DNA from: Cryptomeria japonica
Taxonomy: Eukaryota; Streptophyta; Pinopsida; Cupressales; Cupressaceae
Assembly: GCF_030272615.1 (NCBI RefSeq)
Contig: NC_081410.1
Location: forward strand, 111,663,433 to 111,727,432
Reading direction: 5' to 3'
Length of the DNA: 64,000 nucleotides
The translations under genes and the position numbers were made by a program. Each line of letters starts with the position of its first letter. Position 1 is the first letter of the stretch. Shown piece after piece: positions 23,605 to 36,500 of the stretch. The notes beneath the pieces were generated by a model. That model was not told where the DNA came from and ran no database searches. It saw only the letters and a list, made by a program, of their open reading frames with translations.

Positions 23605-24112
23605 GTTCGGGTGCCTCATTTTGGGCCTTCAAACCCGGTTTTGGTCCTCAGGTCTTGTTTTCCGTCCCACATCCTACTTTTGGTTTATGCCCCTTTTTGG
23701 GTCTCAGAACCCCCCTTTTGTTCGGTCTTAGAACCCCCATTTTGTTCGACTATCATTTCGGGCATCAGACCCCGTTTCTTGTCATGTGAACCCTCTTTTG
23801 GTCCTTGTGTCTCAAAACACATTTTTGTTCCCGCAAACCCATCTTGGTCGTCATAACCCATTTAGGGTCCTCGAGTCTCGTTTTGGGTGGTAAAACATGT
23901 TTCTAGTGCTCGGGTCCTATTTTTTGGTGTTGTGCCCCTTTTCGGTCTCGAAACCCTAATTTCGGTTGTCGAGTCCTGTTTTTGGCCCCAGAGCTCGTTT
24001 CTTGTCTTGTGGCATCGTTTTGTGTCTAAGAACCTGGTTTTTGGTCCACGGGTCACATGTTGCACCGTGAAACCCACTTTTGGTTCTTGGGTACCATTAT
24101 AGGTGATAGAAC
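23605..24112. repeat. Degenerate minisatellite, about 20-bp unit
   Basis: About 24 diverged units of 19-22 bp with consensus near GTTTTTGGTCCTCGGAACCC. Units alternate loosely between endings of the GGGTCCT and AAACCC kinds, suggesting an older dimer. Both strands are open over long parts (such as 24146-23862 minus) because the unit lacks stops, not because it codes. Confidence 0.8.
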
Positions 24113-24588
24113 GCTTTTGTGGTGTGCATATATATGCATTAATCACAAGTGCATTTGTATATAATGATTAATATAATTGGTTGAGTACTGAGATACTCCC
24201 ATATTTATATATATCAATTTAAATTTTATATATATATGCTGGTTGAAAATTTTGTACACCTGGGAAGATGTGCAAAATTGTGGTTTCAGCCATAGTGTGA
24301 GTATAAAACTCTCCTAATTCTAAGGGAATGGCCCCCCTTTACTACTACTAACACTAATCTAAATTGGGTGGGATGACATCTTATTCTCTTTCTTCAGAAC
24401 AAACGATATTCTTTCTCTTATTTCAAAAAAGAAGTTACAACAACAACAGTAAATACAGGAATGAAATTTTTTGTAGGATTGTTAGAACATAAAGGGAAGC
24501 AAAGTTTCCATGAAAGCACAAAGACTTCCGTCACCTCCCCAGGATAGGAAAATAGAACTGAAGGCAAAAAGTCTTTAACACAACTACT

Positions 24589-26800
24589 TGTTGATGTGTT
24601 TTTAATGCACAATCAAACACAGAATAAAATGCCCAAAGTATCTTATCCTCTCTTGATCAAAATCTTCCCAAATGCTAAACTTCGTGATCAATTGGAAGAC
24701 TCCAAGGTTCTTTGATGTCACGTCACTACTTGTGGATAAGCACGGTTAGTCGTTGTGATTGTTGTTTCTTCAAGGGGCCTTACGTAGTTCTTTAGGATAT
24801 GAATGCTTAATTTTCAAGGAATGGTTTTTTTCGAATGATATGCAATGAGGCTCACTTACTACTACTAGATGTTTATCAAAAAATTGCAAAAGATGAGGGT
24901 TGAGAAATACGAAGCTACGCCTAGGAATGCAAGGATGAAGGACGATTACTAGTGAAACTCTACTAGTCTTAGTATTGCCATACAAGAACAACTCCACTAA
25001 GGCTAATGTAATCTTCTAAGGAGATCAAATGAATTTTCCAATTATTACTAAGCATAAACACCATTAATTGAATGCATATCAATGATTGAATAACAATGGA
25101 ACTTAAGCACATTTATGAATTCCAGCTGACCACACAAGGCGAATTTGCAATCAACAAACTGCTAGTGGTATGGATTAGGAGTTTCACCATAAATCATACA
25201 CAACAATCTAACATTCAACTTAAACAAAATTCTAAAGCTTAGATCTGAGAAGAGGAATAACCATGCAATTGCTTCAAAGATTAAATAGAAACACCACACT
25301 TCAATGTCTTTATTAATCTCAGCAGCAAAACATCAACAATTCTTCAAGTCTCTCCCTATTTCAAATTTTGTTGATGCGATCTAGTGTGACTTATCTAGGA
25401 TCAATTTGAACTTGTTGTAATTCTGGAGCAAGTAGATCCCTTTCAAATTGAGCTTCAATTCTGTCAGCTATCTCTTCTTCTTGGTCCAACACAAAAGTCA
25501 CTCCAATATATTGTGGTGCACTTGTTTTTACTCCCAAGCAAGATTGTTCAAACTGGATATGATGTCTCTTTCGTCTTGCAAGTTTGGTTGCTTAAATTCA
25601 CCTTCTCTAGCGGGTTTGCTTCTTCTAACAAGAGCAGGTAGCACCATCTTGATTCATACTAAGCGTGGAAATCTTCAACTAGTTCAATTTCTTCTCTATT
25701 GATTAGTAGGAGATTGGTTCTCACGATTTGCTGCCCCAGGAACTATAACAATCGGAGGCAAATTTCCCAACTGTTCTATATCAATCACGACTCTCTTTTG
25801 TCTGAATTCAGTGTGATTGGTTTTGTTCCTCCAAGCAAGAGTGTTTAATTGTGAAATGATATCTCATTGCTCACCTAAGACAAGTTCTTCTTCAAGCAAC
25901 ACCATTACACATCATAGTCCGTGAGTCTAATTGCAGGCCCTCCTAGCACCAATTCTGTTGAGCATGGAGGAGGGTGAAAAAAAGGCTATAAGAACACTCA
26001 CAAAATATGAATTGATATGATTTGGAGTTTAGCCGTTCAGGAATTCATCGCTATCATGCCTTCCTTCTAGCACCAATTCTGTTGATGTGTTTTCTAGGCA
26101 CATGCGAACACAAAATAAAATACCAAGGCATCTTATCCTCTCTTGAACAAAGTCTCTCAAATGCTATGCTTCGCGATCAAATGAGACAACTCCAAGATTC
26201 ATAATACGTCGGGTCACGAAGCACAGTTGGTTGCTGTGATTGCTGTTTCTTCAAAGGGCCTTACGTTGAATAATTGAATGCTTGAATTGCTGGAACTTAG
26301 ATTCTATCTACTTGCATGGAGATTAAAAAAACGGCAAAAGACATAGGGTTTAAGAAGTCTAAGAATGTAAGAACGATGGATAGTCTTTGGTGAAACTCGA
26401 CTAAGCCTTGCTTTGACATGCAAAGCAACAACTCCACAAAGCTTAGTGCGATCTCCTAAGGTAAGCACATGATGTTCAAATCACTATCAACACCAAGGAT
26501 ACCCTCAAGGTAATGCATATCAAAGTGTGAATAGCAATCGAAGTTAAGCTCATTAAGAGTTCTAGTTGACCACACAAGGCAAACTTACAATCAACAAATT
26601 GCTAGTGGTATGGATAAATGAATTTCACTATTAATCATTCACAACTCCTATCATTCATCTAATCAACATGAAAGCAAATGAATTGAGAAGTAAAGACCAC
26701 GCAACTTGTTGAAATGACACATTAATTCACCCTAGCTTCAATGAAATCAAATGTTCTTTACAACAAGATTTTGGCAACAATCTTTGTCTTCTCCTAATCT
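24589..26800 (-). repeat. Two diverged LTR-like direct repeats, minus orientation
   Basis: Sequence from 24589 to about 25340 is repeated in diverged form from 26080 to about 26800, both starting TGTTGATGTGTT on the plus strand (so both end in CATCAACA on the minus strand). After the second copy the minus strand continues GAATTGGTGCTAGAAGG. A similar TTGGTGCTAGGAGG word follows another TGTTGA border at 25956. An LTR end followed by a primer-binding-like TGG word is the likely reading: old LTRs of a Ty3-type element with internal sequence lost. No coding domain was identified. Confidence 0.55.
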
Positions 26801-27539
26801 AACTTCTACTCTATCTTCCATTCTAATCTTCTTACTCTACTATTGTTATCTTGCTATCATTAACCCCCTATTCTCCTTTTACAAATGAGAGACTTGAGCC
26901 TTTTATAGTGCACTCCCAATACAATTCAATGGCTCAGATTGATTCCTAATCAATGGCCATGATTACAAGATGGAAACCCTAATTAGGGTTTGTTACAACA
27001 ACTCCCTCTAACCAATGAGAAGATTACTTTTAGGTTCAACATTGAATGTGAACCAATGAAACAGGAGGGTAGGTAGCTCGAAGTTTGTGTCTCCATAAGA
27101 TGAGTCAGGTGCATTGCATCTGGACATGCTGATGTAGAACCTCTTGATTGGTGGAATGATGATGAGGACGCCACCTCAATTTGGACTTGTAGACTTGATA
27201 GATCAACACAAATTGTTTGAACAATATCTTTTGATACTCAACATTATTCAGTTTGCTCAATGTGATGATGGTGATTGATCTTCCCTTATTCATGATCTAC
27301 TTGATGAATGATACACCCAATTGGAAGTGACTCCTCAATTGTACTGACTTTGTTTCTCGGATTCCCGAAGGGAATTCAAGATTGTAAAACACTTCGTCAA
27401 ATGAGCTATCTCCTTCACGATCCAATGCCTTGACTTTGATTGCATGACTTGAACTTTATCTTGATGTTGAACTACCCCTCTGGAGTGTTATTCGGATCCT
27501 CCAATCAGATCTGCTCTTGATTTCTTCCTTTGTCACCTG

Positions 27540-28640
27540 CAAAGCAAACAAAAGGGTGTCAAATAGATAAAATACATATCAACTTCACTTACCTTTCGCT
27601 TCCATATGTTTGATTTTGTGCTTTATAAGTCTAATGCAATGTGAATTTTCACACAATTCTGCCCAGGCTGCCCTCAAATTGGACTGAGAATGCTTCTAAG
27701 TCGAGATCAAAGTCTTTCTTAAAAATTGCCTTCCTTGAAGTGGAGTTGATCAATGAAATGATCAACAAATTCGCTGTTAAAATTGCTGATCTGAAAATGG
27801 AAATCGCCCTTCAAAATTACCACCTTGGGTATATTTCGCTGTGCTTAGAAGATGTAATTCGCTGATGTCTTGTACTTGCAGATTGAAATTATCCTGAATG
27901 ATGCTTTGAAAATGAAATGGGATGCCTTCTTATATAGGTGTTTGAGGGTTAAGGATGTGTCTTTTCATTTCACCTTCCCATAGGCCGACCTGTTTGGATT
28001 TAATAAAACGTTTCAATTTTTTCCTTTGGGCACCATTCATCATGCTGGCCGACTTGTCTTTTGGGCTTTGCTGGTCGGATTTTTGAGATCCCTTTGCAAC
28101 ATTTGGTCTAAGCAGCCTTTTGAGGTACCTTTGCAACATTTGATTGGAGGCGGCCCTTTGAGGTACCTTTGCAACATTTGATTGGAGGCGGCCTTTTGAG
28201 GTACCTTTGCAATTTATGGCATGATCGGTCAATTTGATTTGTTTTGCATCTTACTTATATTGGTGCCCTTTCTTCTCCTTCATTTGCACCTTAAGATTTG
28301 ATTGGCCTTTTGGACTTCGTTTGCAATCCATCATCTTGGCGGCTTTCCAAACTTCGTTTGCACTTAGATGATTTGGCGAGATTTTGAGCCTTGATTGCAC
28401 TCCTTGACTTGGGCGGCCAAATTGAAGATCCTCGCAATTTATTACTTAATCGGCCAAATTGAAGACCTTTGCATCTCATTACTTACTCGGCTCAATTAGC
28501 TAGCTTTGCAATCCATTTGTATTCCAAAGTTTTGTCAAGATTTTGAAACTAAGTTCACCAAATTTTAATCTCTAAGGCAAATTGGTCATTACATCATTCA
28601 AAGCTTCATCCTTCGTTGTCAAAACCTTCTTCACTGAATC
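27540..28640. repeat. Repeat-rich block with 38-bp tandem units
   Basis: GAGGTACCTTTGCAA recurs at 28122, 28160 and 28198 (period exactly 38), with a diverged unit starting about 28084. The unit includes CATTTGATTGGAGGCGGCC. Further degenerate relatives (TTCGTTTGCA..., GGCGGCC/TCGGCCAAATTGAAGA) continue to about 28500. The open minus frame at 28232-27930 derives from this repeat. Confidence 0.75.
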
Positions 28641-29238
28641 AGCCATCAGAGGTTCATTTGTACTAATTCTTGACATTTCAACATAGTTGGGACAAACATT
28701 CATTCTCGTTCCTCATGTTCTCTTCAAACCCTCATCCAAGTCTTGAACTCTTCATCTTGAAGGGTGGAATTTTCACCTTCATTCGTACATCATTCAAATT
28801 GGCATTTCAAGGTTCTCATCTGGACAAACTTGAACTTGCTAAGCAAAGCATTTATCAAGATAAATCTTTTGAGCAAACTCATGCCTTAGTCTATTTTTCA
28901 TCCTAATTCGACCTATGCTATGCAATTGCATTATCTATCTATCCTAATTCATGCCATTTCAAACCCTAAGACTTTTCTTGCAAATTGACAACTTTTAGCA
29001 ACATTAACCACCTTAGCGAGGTGGGCAACACAACCTCAATCCTGACTTGACAAGACATATTTGCTTCTCATAAGCAAGGGCTAATAGCTACTAGACTAAC
29101 CAAGCTAAGATGACCTAACTAAACACCTAAACTTAAGCAAAAAGTGGGGGTCCCCATTTGCAATGTGGTGATGTGTGAAAACGTCACAACACTACTGCCC
29201 TTTCAACCTTCTCAAAATGATAATAGTATACAACACAT

Positions 29239-29470
29239 AGCAGCTCAAAGTCTGTCTATATGATGCACTTCTCCTTATATGTACAAGTCTTAAAAATAAA
29301 AGCAGCACAAAGTCTACAAGTTATCTCCTTACTTGAGCTTTCTACACTAGCTTCAAATGTGATAAGAAGCTCAAAGTCTGCAAGACCAAGTTTGAAAACC
29401 AATCCTATAACTCTAAATACAATTAGCAGCTCAAACTCTTCAAGATTGAATTTAAATCCCTCTTGAACAA
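29239..29470. repeat. Four-unit degenerate repeat, about 62-bp period
   Basis: The word AGCAGCTCAAAGTCT occurs, with small changes, starting at 29239, 29301, 29365 and 29425, spaced 62, 64 and 60 bp. The sequence between is poorly conserved. Confidence 0.6.
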
Positions 29471-30517
29471 TAGAACAAAAATCTCAATCAATTCCATAAA
29501 ATGTCGTCACATAACAACTTGAATTGGCATAAAGTCTCAACACAACATGCCTCTTTTATTGAAAGCAATTTGATTTACATCTAAGCTCAAAGTCTTAGAG
29601 TGCACATACAAACTAGCAGAATTTTTGTTGCATTGCCAAAAGATAAAAGTTACATAGAGCACCCTCATCTATATATAGGAGAGAGTCTGAGAGAAAAATG
29701 TGGGAGAAGTCTAACCAACTGAGACTTATTCCACAACTAACTAACTAACTATGACTTATTCAAATTACACTCCTATTGTTGTTTGACTTGTAATTTGTTT
29801 ACATGCAATTACAATTTACAAGAATGCAAGTATTATGATCTCCTGCAATTACAATTTTTGACATTACTTGTAATTTGTCAAAATGAAATTACAAATGCAT
29901 AATTGAAACTAAGTGTCCAGTTTCACGACTCTATTTACATCATCCTCTGTTTGATCTTCATGCTATTATAAGACACTTTGTGATTGAAGTACTCAGGTTT
30001 GGGAATAGCATCTTGAACCAGAACAAGAACTTGCACCCTTGATAGTCTTTGTGTTCTTGGCCAACGAACTTCAACCTTGTCACATGCTTGGGGTTGTACC
30101 ATTTCTTCAGGAGGGAAATTCTTCTCTTCGTTGTGTTCTTTCTCCATGCTTGATTCACTTTGTCACTGGATGACTTCTATTTATAGATGACTTCATGAGG
30201 ATTATTGACCCTTGGGCTGTCCCATGAATTATCGTTGTATCTCTTCTTCTTTTGTTCATTGATGAAGAACCCACAACACTTTATTCAAGATGAAATTGTT
30301 ATAAAACAATGCCCATGCCTTGATTTGTTGGTTTGATAGATCGTGTGTGCAAACAAGATTGACAAGGGAAGGGATAAATTGAAGCAACAATGGGCTCACA
30401 AGTGAATTTTGGGTTTTGGAGACTGCATTACACATGTGGAAAAACAAGAGCATTGACTTGCAATTGTGGAGAATGAATATGCAACTTCATATGTGTAATG
30501 GGGAAATACAAGTTTGC

Positions 30518-31375
30518 ACTTGTAATTGGATCCTAAAGACTCATTTTTAAGTGTTTTTGAGTGTATTTTGGACCAATTTTGGTTCTTGGGAGGTGGAATG
30601 CAAGTGCAATGTAGGGAAAAACTTTTACACTTCCACTTGTAATCAGGTCTTGAAGACCCGAATGCAAGTATTTTGATTGGGTCTAAGCTTGCAATCTTGT
30701 GGGGAAGCCTTCATAATCTGTCTTTAGAACATGGGAATTTTGTGGAGGCAAGCAATGTTTTAAAACTTTGGAAATCACTTGCAATCGGGTCTCAGAGACC
30801 CGACTGCAAGTAAAGAAAGCCATGGATAATAAACTTGCAATCACCTCTTGAAACCCGAAATGAAACATGAGGGCATAATAAAGAGGAAACATCAACAATA
30901 GGCATTATTGGTAATTGGCTGCAAATAAATTGAAGGGATGAGCTTGCAATAAGAAAATAGTGGGCATAAATGGAAAGACTCCAATACTTATACGTGCAAT
31001 CGGGGTTGTGTAGACCGATTGCAAGTGCAAGGTTTACTAGGGCAGGGTAAGTATAAGTTTGCAATCATGGTTGCAAGACCTAAATACAAGTGCAACACAT
31101 CCAAACATTCATGTAATATGCTTGCAATTGGGTCTGGGAGACACAATTACAAGTAAAAATAACTTGCAAGAAAGAAGGCATAAAGAGACTTGCAATTGGG
31201 TTCTAGAGACCCAACTCAAGTAAATAAACTTGCAATGAAAACATATACCTTCACACTTGCAATGATGGACATAAAACCCGACTTGACAAGTAACTTGACA
31301 AAAACAATGAACTAACTTGCAATGACAGCAAAAAGTTCCTACTTGCAGTGACTGATTTGAAACCCGAAATTGCAC
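30518..31375. repeat. Array of 35-bp dyad-symmetric repeats
   Basis: At least eight copies of a palindrome-like unit, consensus ACTTGCAATCGGGTCT/AGACCCGATTGCAAGT, occur at 30518, 30635, 30777, 30992, 31057, 31120, 31188 and 31255, most of them exactly 35 bp. Partial copies lie at 30833, 31315 and 31341. The best copy (30777-30811) has 17-base arms with one mismatch and a one-base loop. From 31057 on, starts are 60-68 bp apart. Arms vary between copies, and in several cases both sides change together (C-G at one copy, T-A at another). There is no coding capacity. The spacers are not conserved. Confidence 0.85.
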
Positions 31376-31558
31376 AGAAAGCTAGGAAAATGAAGGCAAA
31401 AAACCAACCAAAATTTGGACAATGATGGCAAAGGCACCCCCCCGATGATTTGGCATTAACAAATATGAGTTTTGCACTTCATAAAGCGTGTGACAAACAC
31501 ATTTTGAGCAAAAAATTGTAGTTCTCAATTTTTGAAAATCCAAAAATTGAGACAACAA

Positions 31559-31559
31559 C

Positions 31560-31594
<35 letters not shown>
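31559..31594. repeat. (TA)n microsatellite
   Basis: About 17 uninterrupted TA units. Confidence 0.95.
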
Positions 31595-31595
<1 letters not shown>

Positions 31596-31599
31596 TGAA

Positions 31600-33386
31600 G
31601 ATTACTATCATAAGAGAGATGATATTGACCTGACCATCTGGTTTAAACAAGGTCTAGATACTAGCGACAAAACATTGACTCTACCCTAACAATTCTAGGG
31701 CAACCAGGCAAACCCTGAAATGATGGCAACTTTGACCTTTTCCCATGTCTGCGCCCCTCTCCCTAATGATGCCCTCCCTCCCTTCTGTAAGGGTGATGAA
31801 TTTTCCGCATCTACTTAGACACATGAAAGTAGTTAGACATATTCTTTTTACCATTCAAAGTATCCACGAAACAAAGCATTAACTGCTCAAATTAATATTC
31901 ATTCATTCATAAAATTCATCAAACTGATTTTCTCAGTTAACTTCACATAACATTATCATATCTCCAGTTATGCAATTAAGCAAAAATAAAACTGTTCATG
32001 AAAGAGGGATGTAATATATCTCTGATTCTATTGTGAAAGTTACAGATTTGTATTTATAATTTATAGGACCAAGAAGGCGGAAGATCCTTTTTGGGAGTTG
32101 AAAAATTCAAATGTTTGAATTCCTACATGTCTGTCTTCATCTTCCAATGGCTTGGCTTTAAATTGCGCAATGTGTTGGTAGGTGTACTTCTTGAAATGAC
32201 TCTAAAAGCTGCACCAAACTGTTACTTGTTTTGAACTGAAGTATTTTGTGGTGTTCCAAGAAATTGTGCAGGTTTCTGCATTGCACTTTGAATTGTGTGA
32301 CCTATGTGTGATAACACGTGTAGGTCAAAATGCGGCACAAAACTCAAATAGAGTTGTCTTTGAGGTTGTGCGACACTATTCTTGGCACTGGATGAGTGGT
32401 GCATGATTCAAAGGATTGTGCATGAGCTATAGGATGTCTTTTGGGTTTGGCTTTATGGTTCCTAGTGATGCATGAGTGGCACATTGTTACTAGTGCTATG
32501 CAGGTGGTGCATTATGCAAGGAGCTGTGCATATTGTATATTTGTGTGAAGAACGAAAGCTAAAATTATGACCCTATGTAGTAGTGTTAATGAAATTCCAG
32601 TTGAAAAGGGTCAAGCTTTATCAATGTTTCCTTAATCCTTATTAAGCCAACTCAATGTCATTGAACAACTTCCTAAGCCAGGTTATTCCTTCGTGTATGT
32701 TAAAATACTCTATAAGGCAGTTTTTTCTCAAGAGCAAAGTGGTTTTTTATATGGAGCTCTACCTTGTGAGGGTTTAGATGGTTTTGCTTACAGATATTTA
32801 TAGACCTCCTTTGTTGGAACCTAGTGACATAATTGTTACTAAAATATTGACTGATTACTATCATATTGATCTACTTTAAGGGTCCTTCTCCAAGTCTTCT
32901 AGCACTCTTATGAATGTATGGCTTCACCATCTACTTTGCCCTTATAATTAATAGGAAGTGGAACTCATGTTAATAAACACTCATTTAACTATTATCACAA
33001 TGATTTACCCTCAAGGGTCCTTCAGCAAGGCCCATATGCACCTTTATGTGTGTATGGTTTCACCATCTACTTTGTTATTACTAATAGAGTTTTCTGTGTA
33101 TTGGGAGACATATGAATGACATTTTACCCTTTGTGAAAAAAAAATTGTTGAATTTTTCGCTTTGCATTTTTACTTGATTTGTTTGCTTGGAAACTAAGAG
33201 GCATGGGAATATATTGTTTTAGTTAATGTTGATATGCATACGTAGAGGTTTTGTAGAAGCTATTTTATTTGCATTGTGTATATTTTTCAGTTGAAACATT
33301 TGCACTCATATTCCAAGTGTCAAGATTGTGCTGCAATTTCTCCTTGTATGGTAGCTTACCATTGAATATCGAATGCAATATTGCAG
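31600..33386. other. Non-coding, presumed PYRD intron or upstream DNA
   Basis: No exon found. A diverged tandem duplication of period about 136 bp lies here: AAGGGTCCTTC...TTCACCATCTACTTTG at about 32878 and 33014. Near 32390-32540 the phrase GTGGTGCATGAT/GTGGCACATT recurs loosely. Confidence 0.5.
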
Positions 33387-33524
33387 ATTATATCTAATAC
33401 AACTATTTCAAGGCCAGATTCTGTCATTGGGTTACCACATGCTGATGAAATGGGTGGCTTGAGTGGAAAACCACTTTTCAAGTTGTCTACTGATGTCCTA
33501 AAAGAAATGTATCAACTTACACGA
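33387..33524 (+). CDS. PYRD: PYRD exon (antepenultimate minus one)
   Basis: 138 bp, 46 codons, phase 0 at both ends. The acceptor is ATTGCAG before ATTATA and the donor is CGA|GTAAGC. It encodes IISNTT (FMN/substrate contact loop) through [13 protein letters not shown] to MYQLTR. Confidence 0.92.
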
Positions 33525-36500
33525 GTAAGCATCTTAATCTGAGTTCCAAAATTGTGTTCCAAAAAATATCAAAGTGAACATTGTAATTATAGTTGTTCCT
33601 CTCTCTATATATATTTGTTTGTTTGTTTGTTTGTTCTTACTATTTTAGTACTCTGGAGCTCTGCTTTTTAACACCACAATTATTTCTGAAACTCAGGGAA
33701 GAATTACTCTTATTGGCTGTGGAGGTATTAGCAGGTATGGGATGCTTTATTTTCTGGTCTCTACCCTAGAAGCATCTTCCTTTCTACTCATATTAGTTAG
33801 TGCCTTTGGCAGCATTAGACTGATCCTTCCATATGTTCTTGCTTGTACAGTGGTGAAGATGCATATAGGAAGATTCGAGCAGGGGCAACTCTTGTGCAGC
33901 TTTACTCAGCTTTTGCTTATGAAGGGCCAGCTCTCATTCCTCAGATAAAGGTACAAGTACTTAAACAAAATGTATTTTAATAGCTTCAGTTGTTTATGTC
34001 ATTACCAGATTTTTATTTTTTTTAATGAAATGATAAAGTTATGTTCAATTTCAAGCACAACTTTTATGGTGGTGTTTATATAGAAAATTAGACATACAGA
34101 AGGAATCTGCTCACAAGTTATTGATAAGCTGAATAGAATATATCTATGTAAACAACTTAAGATCCATGAAATAGAGTTTGGCAATAGTATCTACATGCTT
34201 ATGCATTTTTCTCAAAAGCCAAAGCACTTACAATCCATATATGAGAGAAGCAAATTGAGTTTCATGCATTTCTGACACAGAACAAGATTGTGCCCTTATA
34301 TAGATGGGTGTAACTTTTGCTTTCATACAAAACATGTTTCATGCCCTAATGTTGAGTTGCATGATTGTTATATATCTCTTTCAATTATAATGAATATATA
34401 TGCAATTAAGCTAAGTTACCGGTTCCGGTTTGGATTCAGGTTCGGATTCGGGTACGGATTCGCGGATTCAGCAATTTTTTTTTTTTGGGGGTGTGGGTAC
34501 GGGTTTGTCGGTACATATATATATATATATATATATTTTAGTTTTTTTTTTATATATATATGTTCAAACTTCAAACATCAAGATTATATATGTTCACAGT
34601 TCAAACATACAATGTAACTTTCCCATACAATGATACATAAATGATAACAGATAAATCATAAATCATAAATCCATAATTGCCAATGCCAATAAATATTCTG
34701 ATATTGATATATCGTAAATCATAAATGTAATATCATATTCATAATTTGCAAAAAAGATAATATAATATATTCAAGTTTCAAGTTTCAAAATGTTAAAATA
34801 AGATTAAAAAATTTGTTTTTTAATTGTTTTTCTTTGCTTTCTAACCTGTGGGCCCCGTTTTTGGGAATCCACGGGCTTGGGTTCACTCGGGTCCCCCCTG
34901 GTTCGACCTGGGTCCCACCCGGGTCTGCCCAGGTGGACCCACAGGGAACCCAGCCGCCTGGGCAGGACCCGGGTGGGACCCAGGTCGAACCAGGCTCGGA
35001 CCAGGACCGGGCATGAACCAGGACCAGGACCCGGCCATTTTTGGCAAGAACCGGTAACTGAGCAATTAAGTATGACTGTCATACATATTGCAGTTTATAT
35101 TAATATTATTAATATTACTACTAAATTCTGCATAGGAACATCAGGCTTCATATATTAAGCATACGTATTAAGCACACCCCCACACATGCCACCAAGAACA
35201 AAGATGTTACTGCCTGTAACTTAATAACAGTTCTGATCTGATCTGATCTGATCAATGGTGATGTCACTAGATGCTTTGATTACTTTCCTTTATATCTCTC
35301 AATGTGAGGGAGAGGTCACACCTCTTCATCATGTATGCCCTTTGGCAAGAGACACACCCTTTCCACCATTAGCACCCTTTGAAAGAGTGCAACTCTTCAT
35401 TATATCTGTCCTTTGAAAGGGACACAACCTTTTGTGATCAGATCTGCACTTATTTACATCAGATCTTCACTTCCGATTTCCAAATTATCCCCTTCTCAAA
35501 TGAGGTTCTCTTCCCCCTTTTATATCTCATGTTTGAGGGAGTTATAACTTTTCCTTTCATGTCTTTTGACCATTCATTAACTTAATTAAATTTTAATTAT
35601 ATTTAATTATACTTTTATATTTTAATTTTAATTTTATTTTTGTTCTTTTGTATTTTAATTTTATTATTAAATTTTATTTCAAAGTGGGGACATTACAGAT
35701 CTATAATATAGACTTTATTAAATCTTGAAAACAATATTAAGTTTCCCACCAAGCAACCAGTTTCCTCTTAATATTTTCTCAGTCCCTATACAAGGATGTA
35801 ACCACTGTGAATGTTACATAAAAATAGATCCTTCAAAGTACTTTCACATGTATATCATCCTATGGAGAACAATGGAAACAATCCTTATGCTATGATGCCT
35901 CAGGATGATGAAATTCAACTTTCAAGTGCAAGAATGGTTTTAAATTAAATTTTTAGCTAAAAAGTAATAGGTAAATATTTATAATATCAATAAGCTGCTT
36001 GGAATGTTCACTCGGCCATAAGGAACTGGCATGACTCACATAGTTGAGTTTCATCAGATGTGGTAGTTACCACTACTGAGGTAGAAAAATATGCACCACG
36101 TAGAAGCATGCATATGGCACATGAACTGTTTGTCAAACTGCTTTGAAGAAATGTAGGAACCACTACAAAAGTTCATTTTCACAGTCCTCAAAATATAAAT
36201 TCAGATAATCATAAAGTATTCAAGATGGGTTACCACAAGCCATAGACTACAATAAATCTACCCATGATGACAGAAAGGTGCTTTTCAGGTTATCACAAGT
36301 TCTCATAAGGATTGACCTTCATACCTGGAAAACTCACTATCCCTACAGGTGGGTAAACCTCCAGCTGCCATGATGGCCGCAAAATCCAAAGCTGGGTGCG
36401 TTAACGCAGCAATCCTCCTAAATTCAACAGCACACATTCTTACCTATTCAATGCAGCAGCATGGGGCTCCAACTGCTGAAAGTGCCTCATGTATCGTTTG

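Noticed and set aside
23862-24146. 94-codon minus-strand gene
   Set aside because: Generated by the 20-bp minisatellite, which lacks stops in this frame.
30518-31375. CRISPR array
   Set aside because: Spacing and palindromic repeats look similar, but spacers are irregular, repeats diverged, no cas genes exist, and the DNA is plant nuclear.
34804-35158. Five overlapping open frames of 60-93 codons, Pro/Gly/Arg-rich
   Set aside because: All read through the GC-rich hairpin end of a transposable element inside an intron; no start context or homology.
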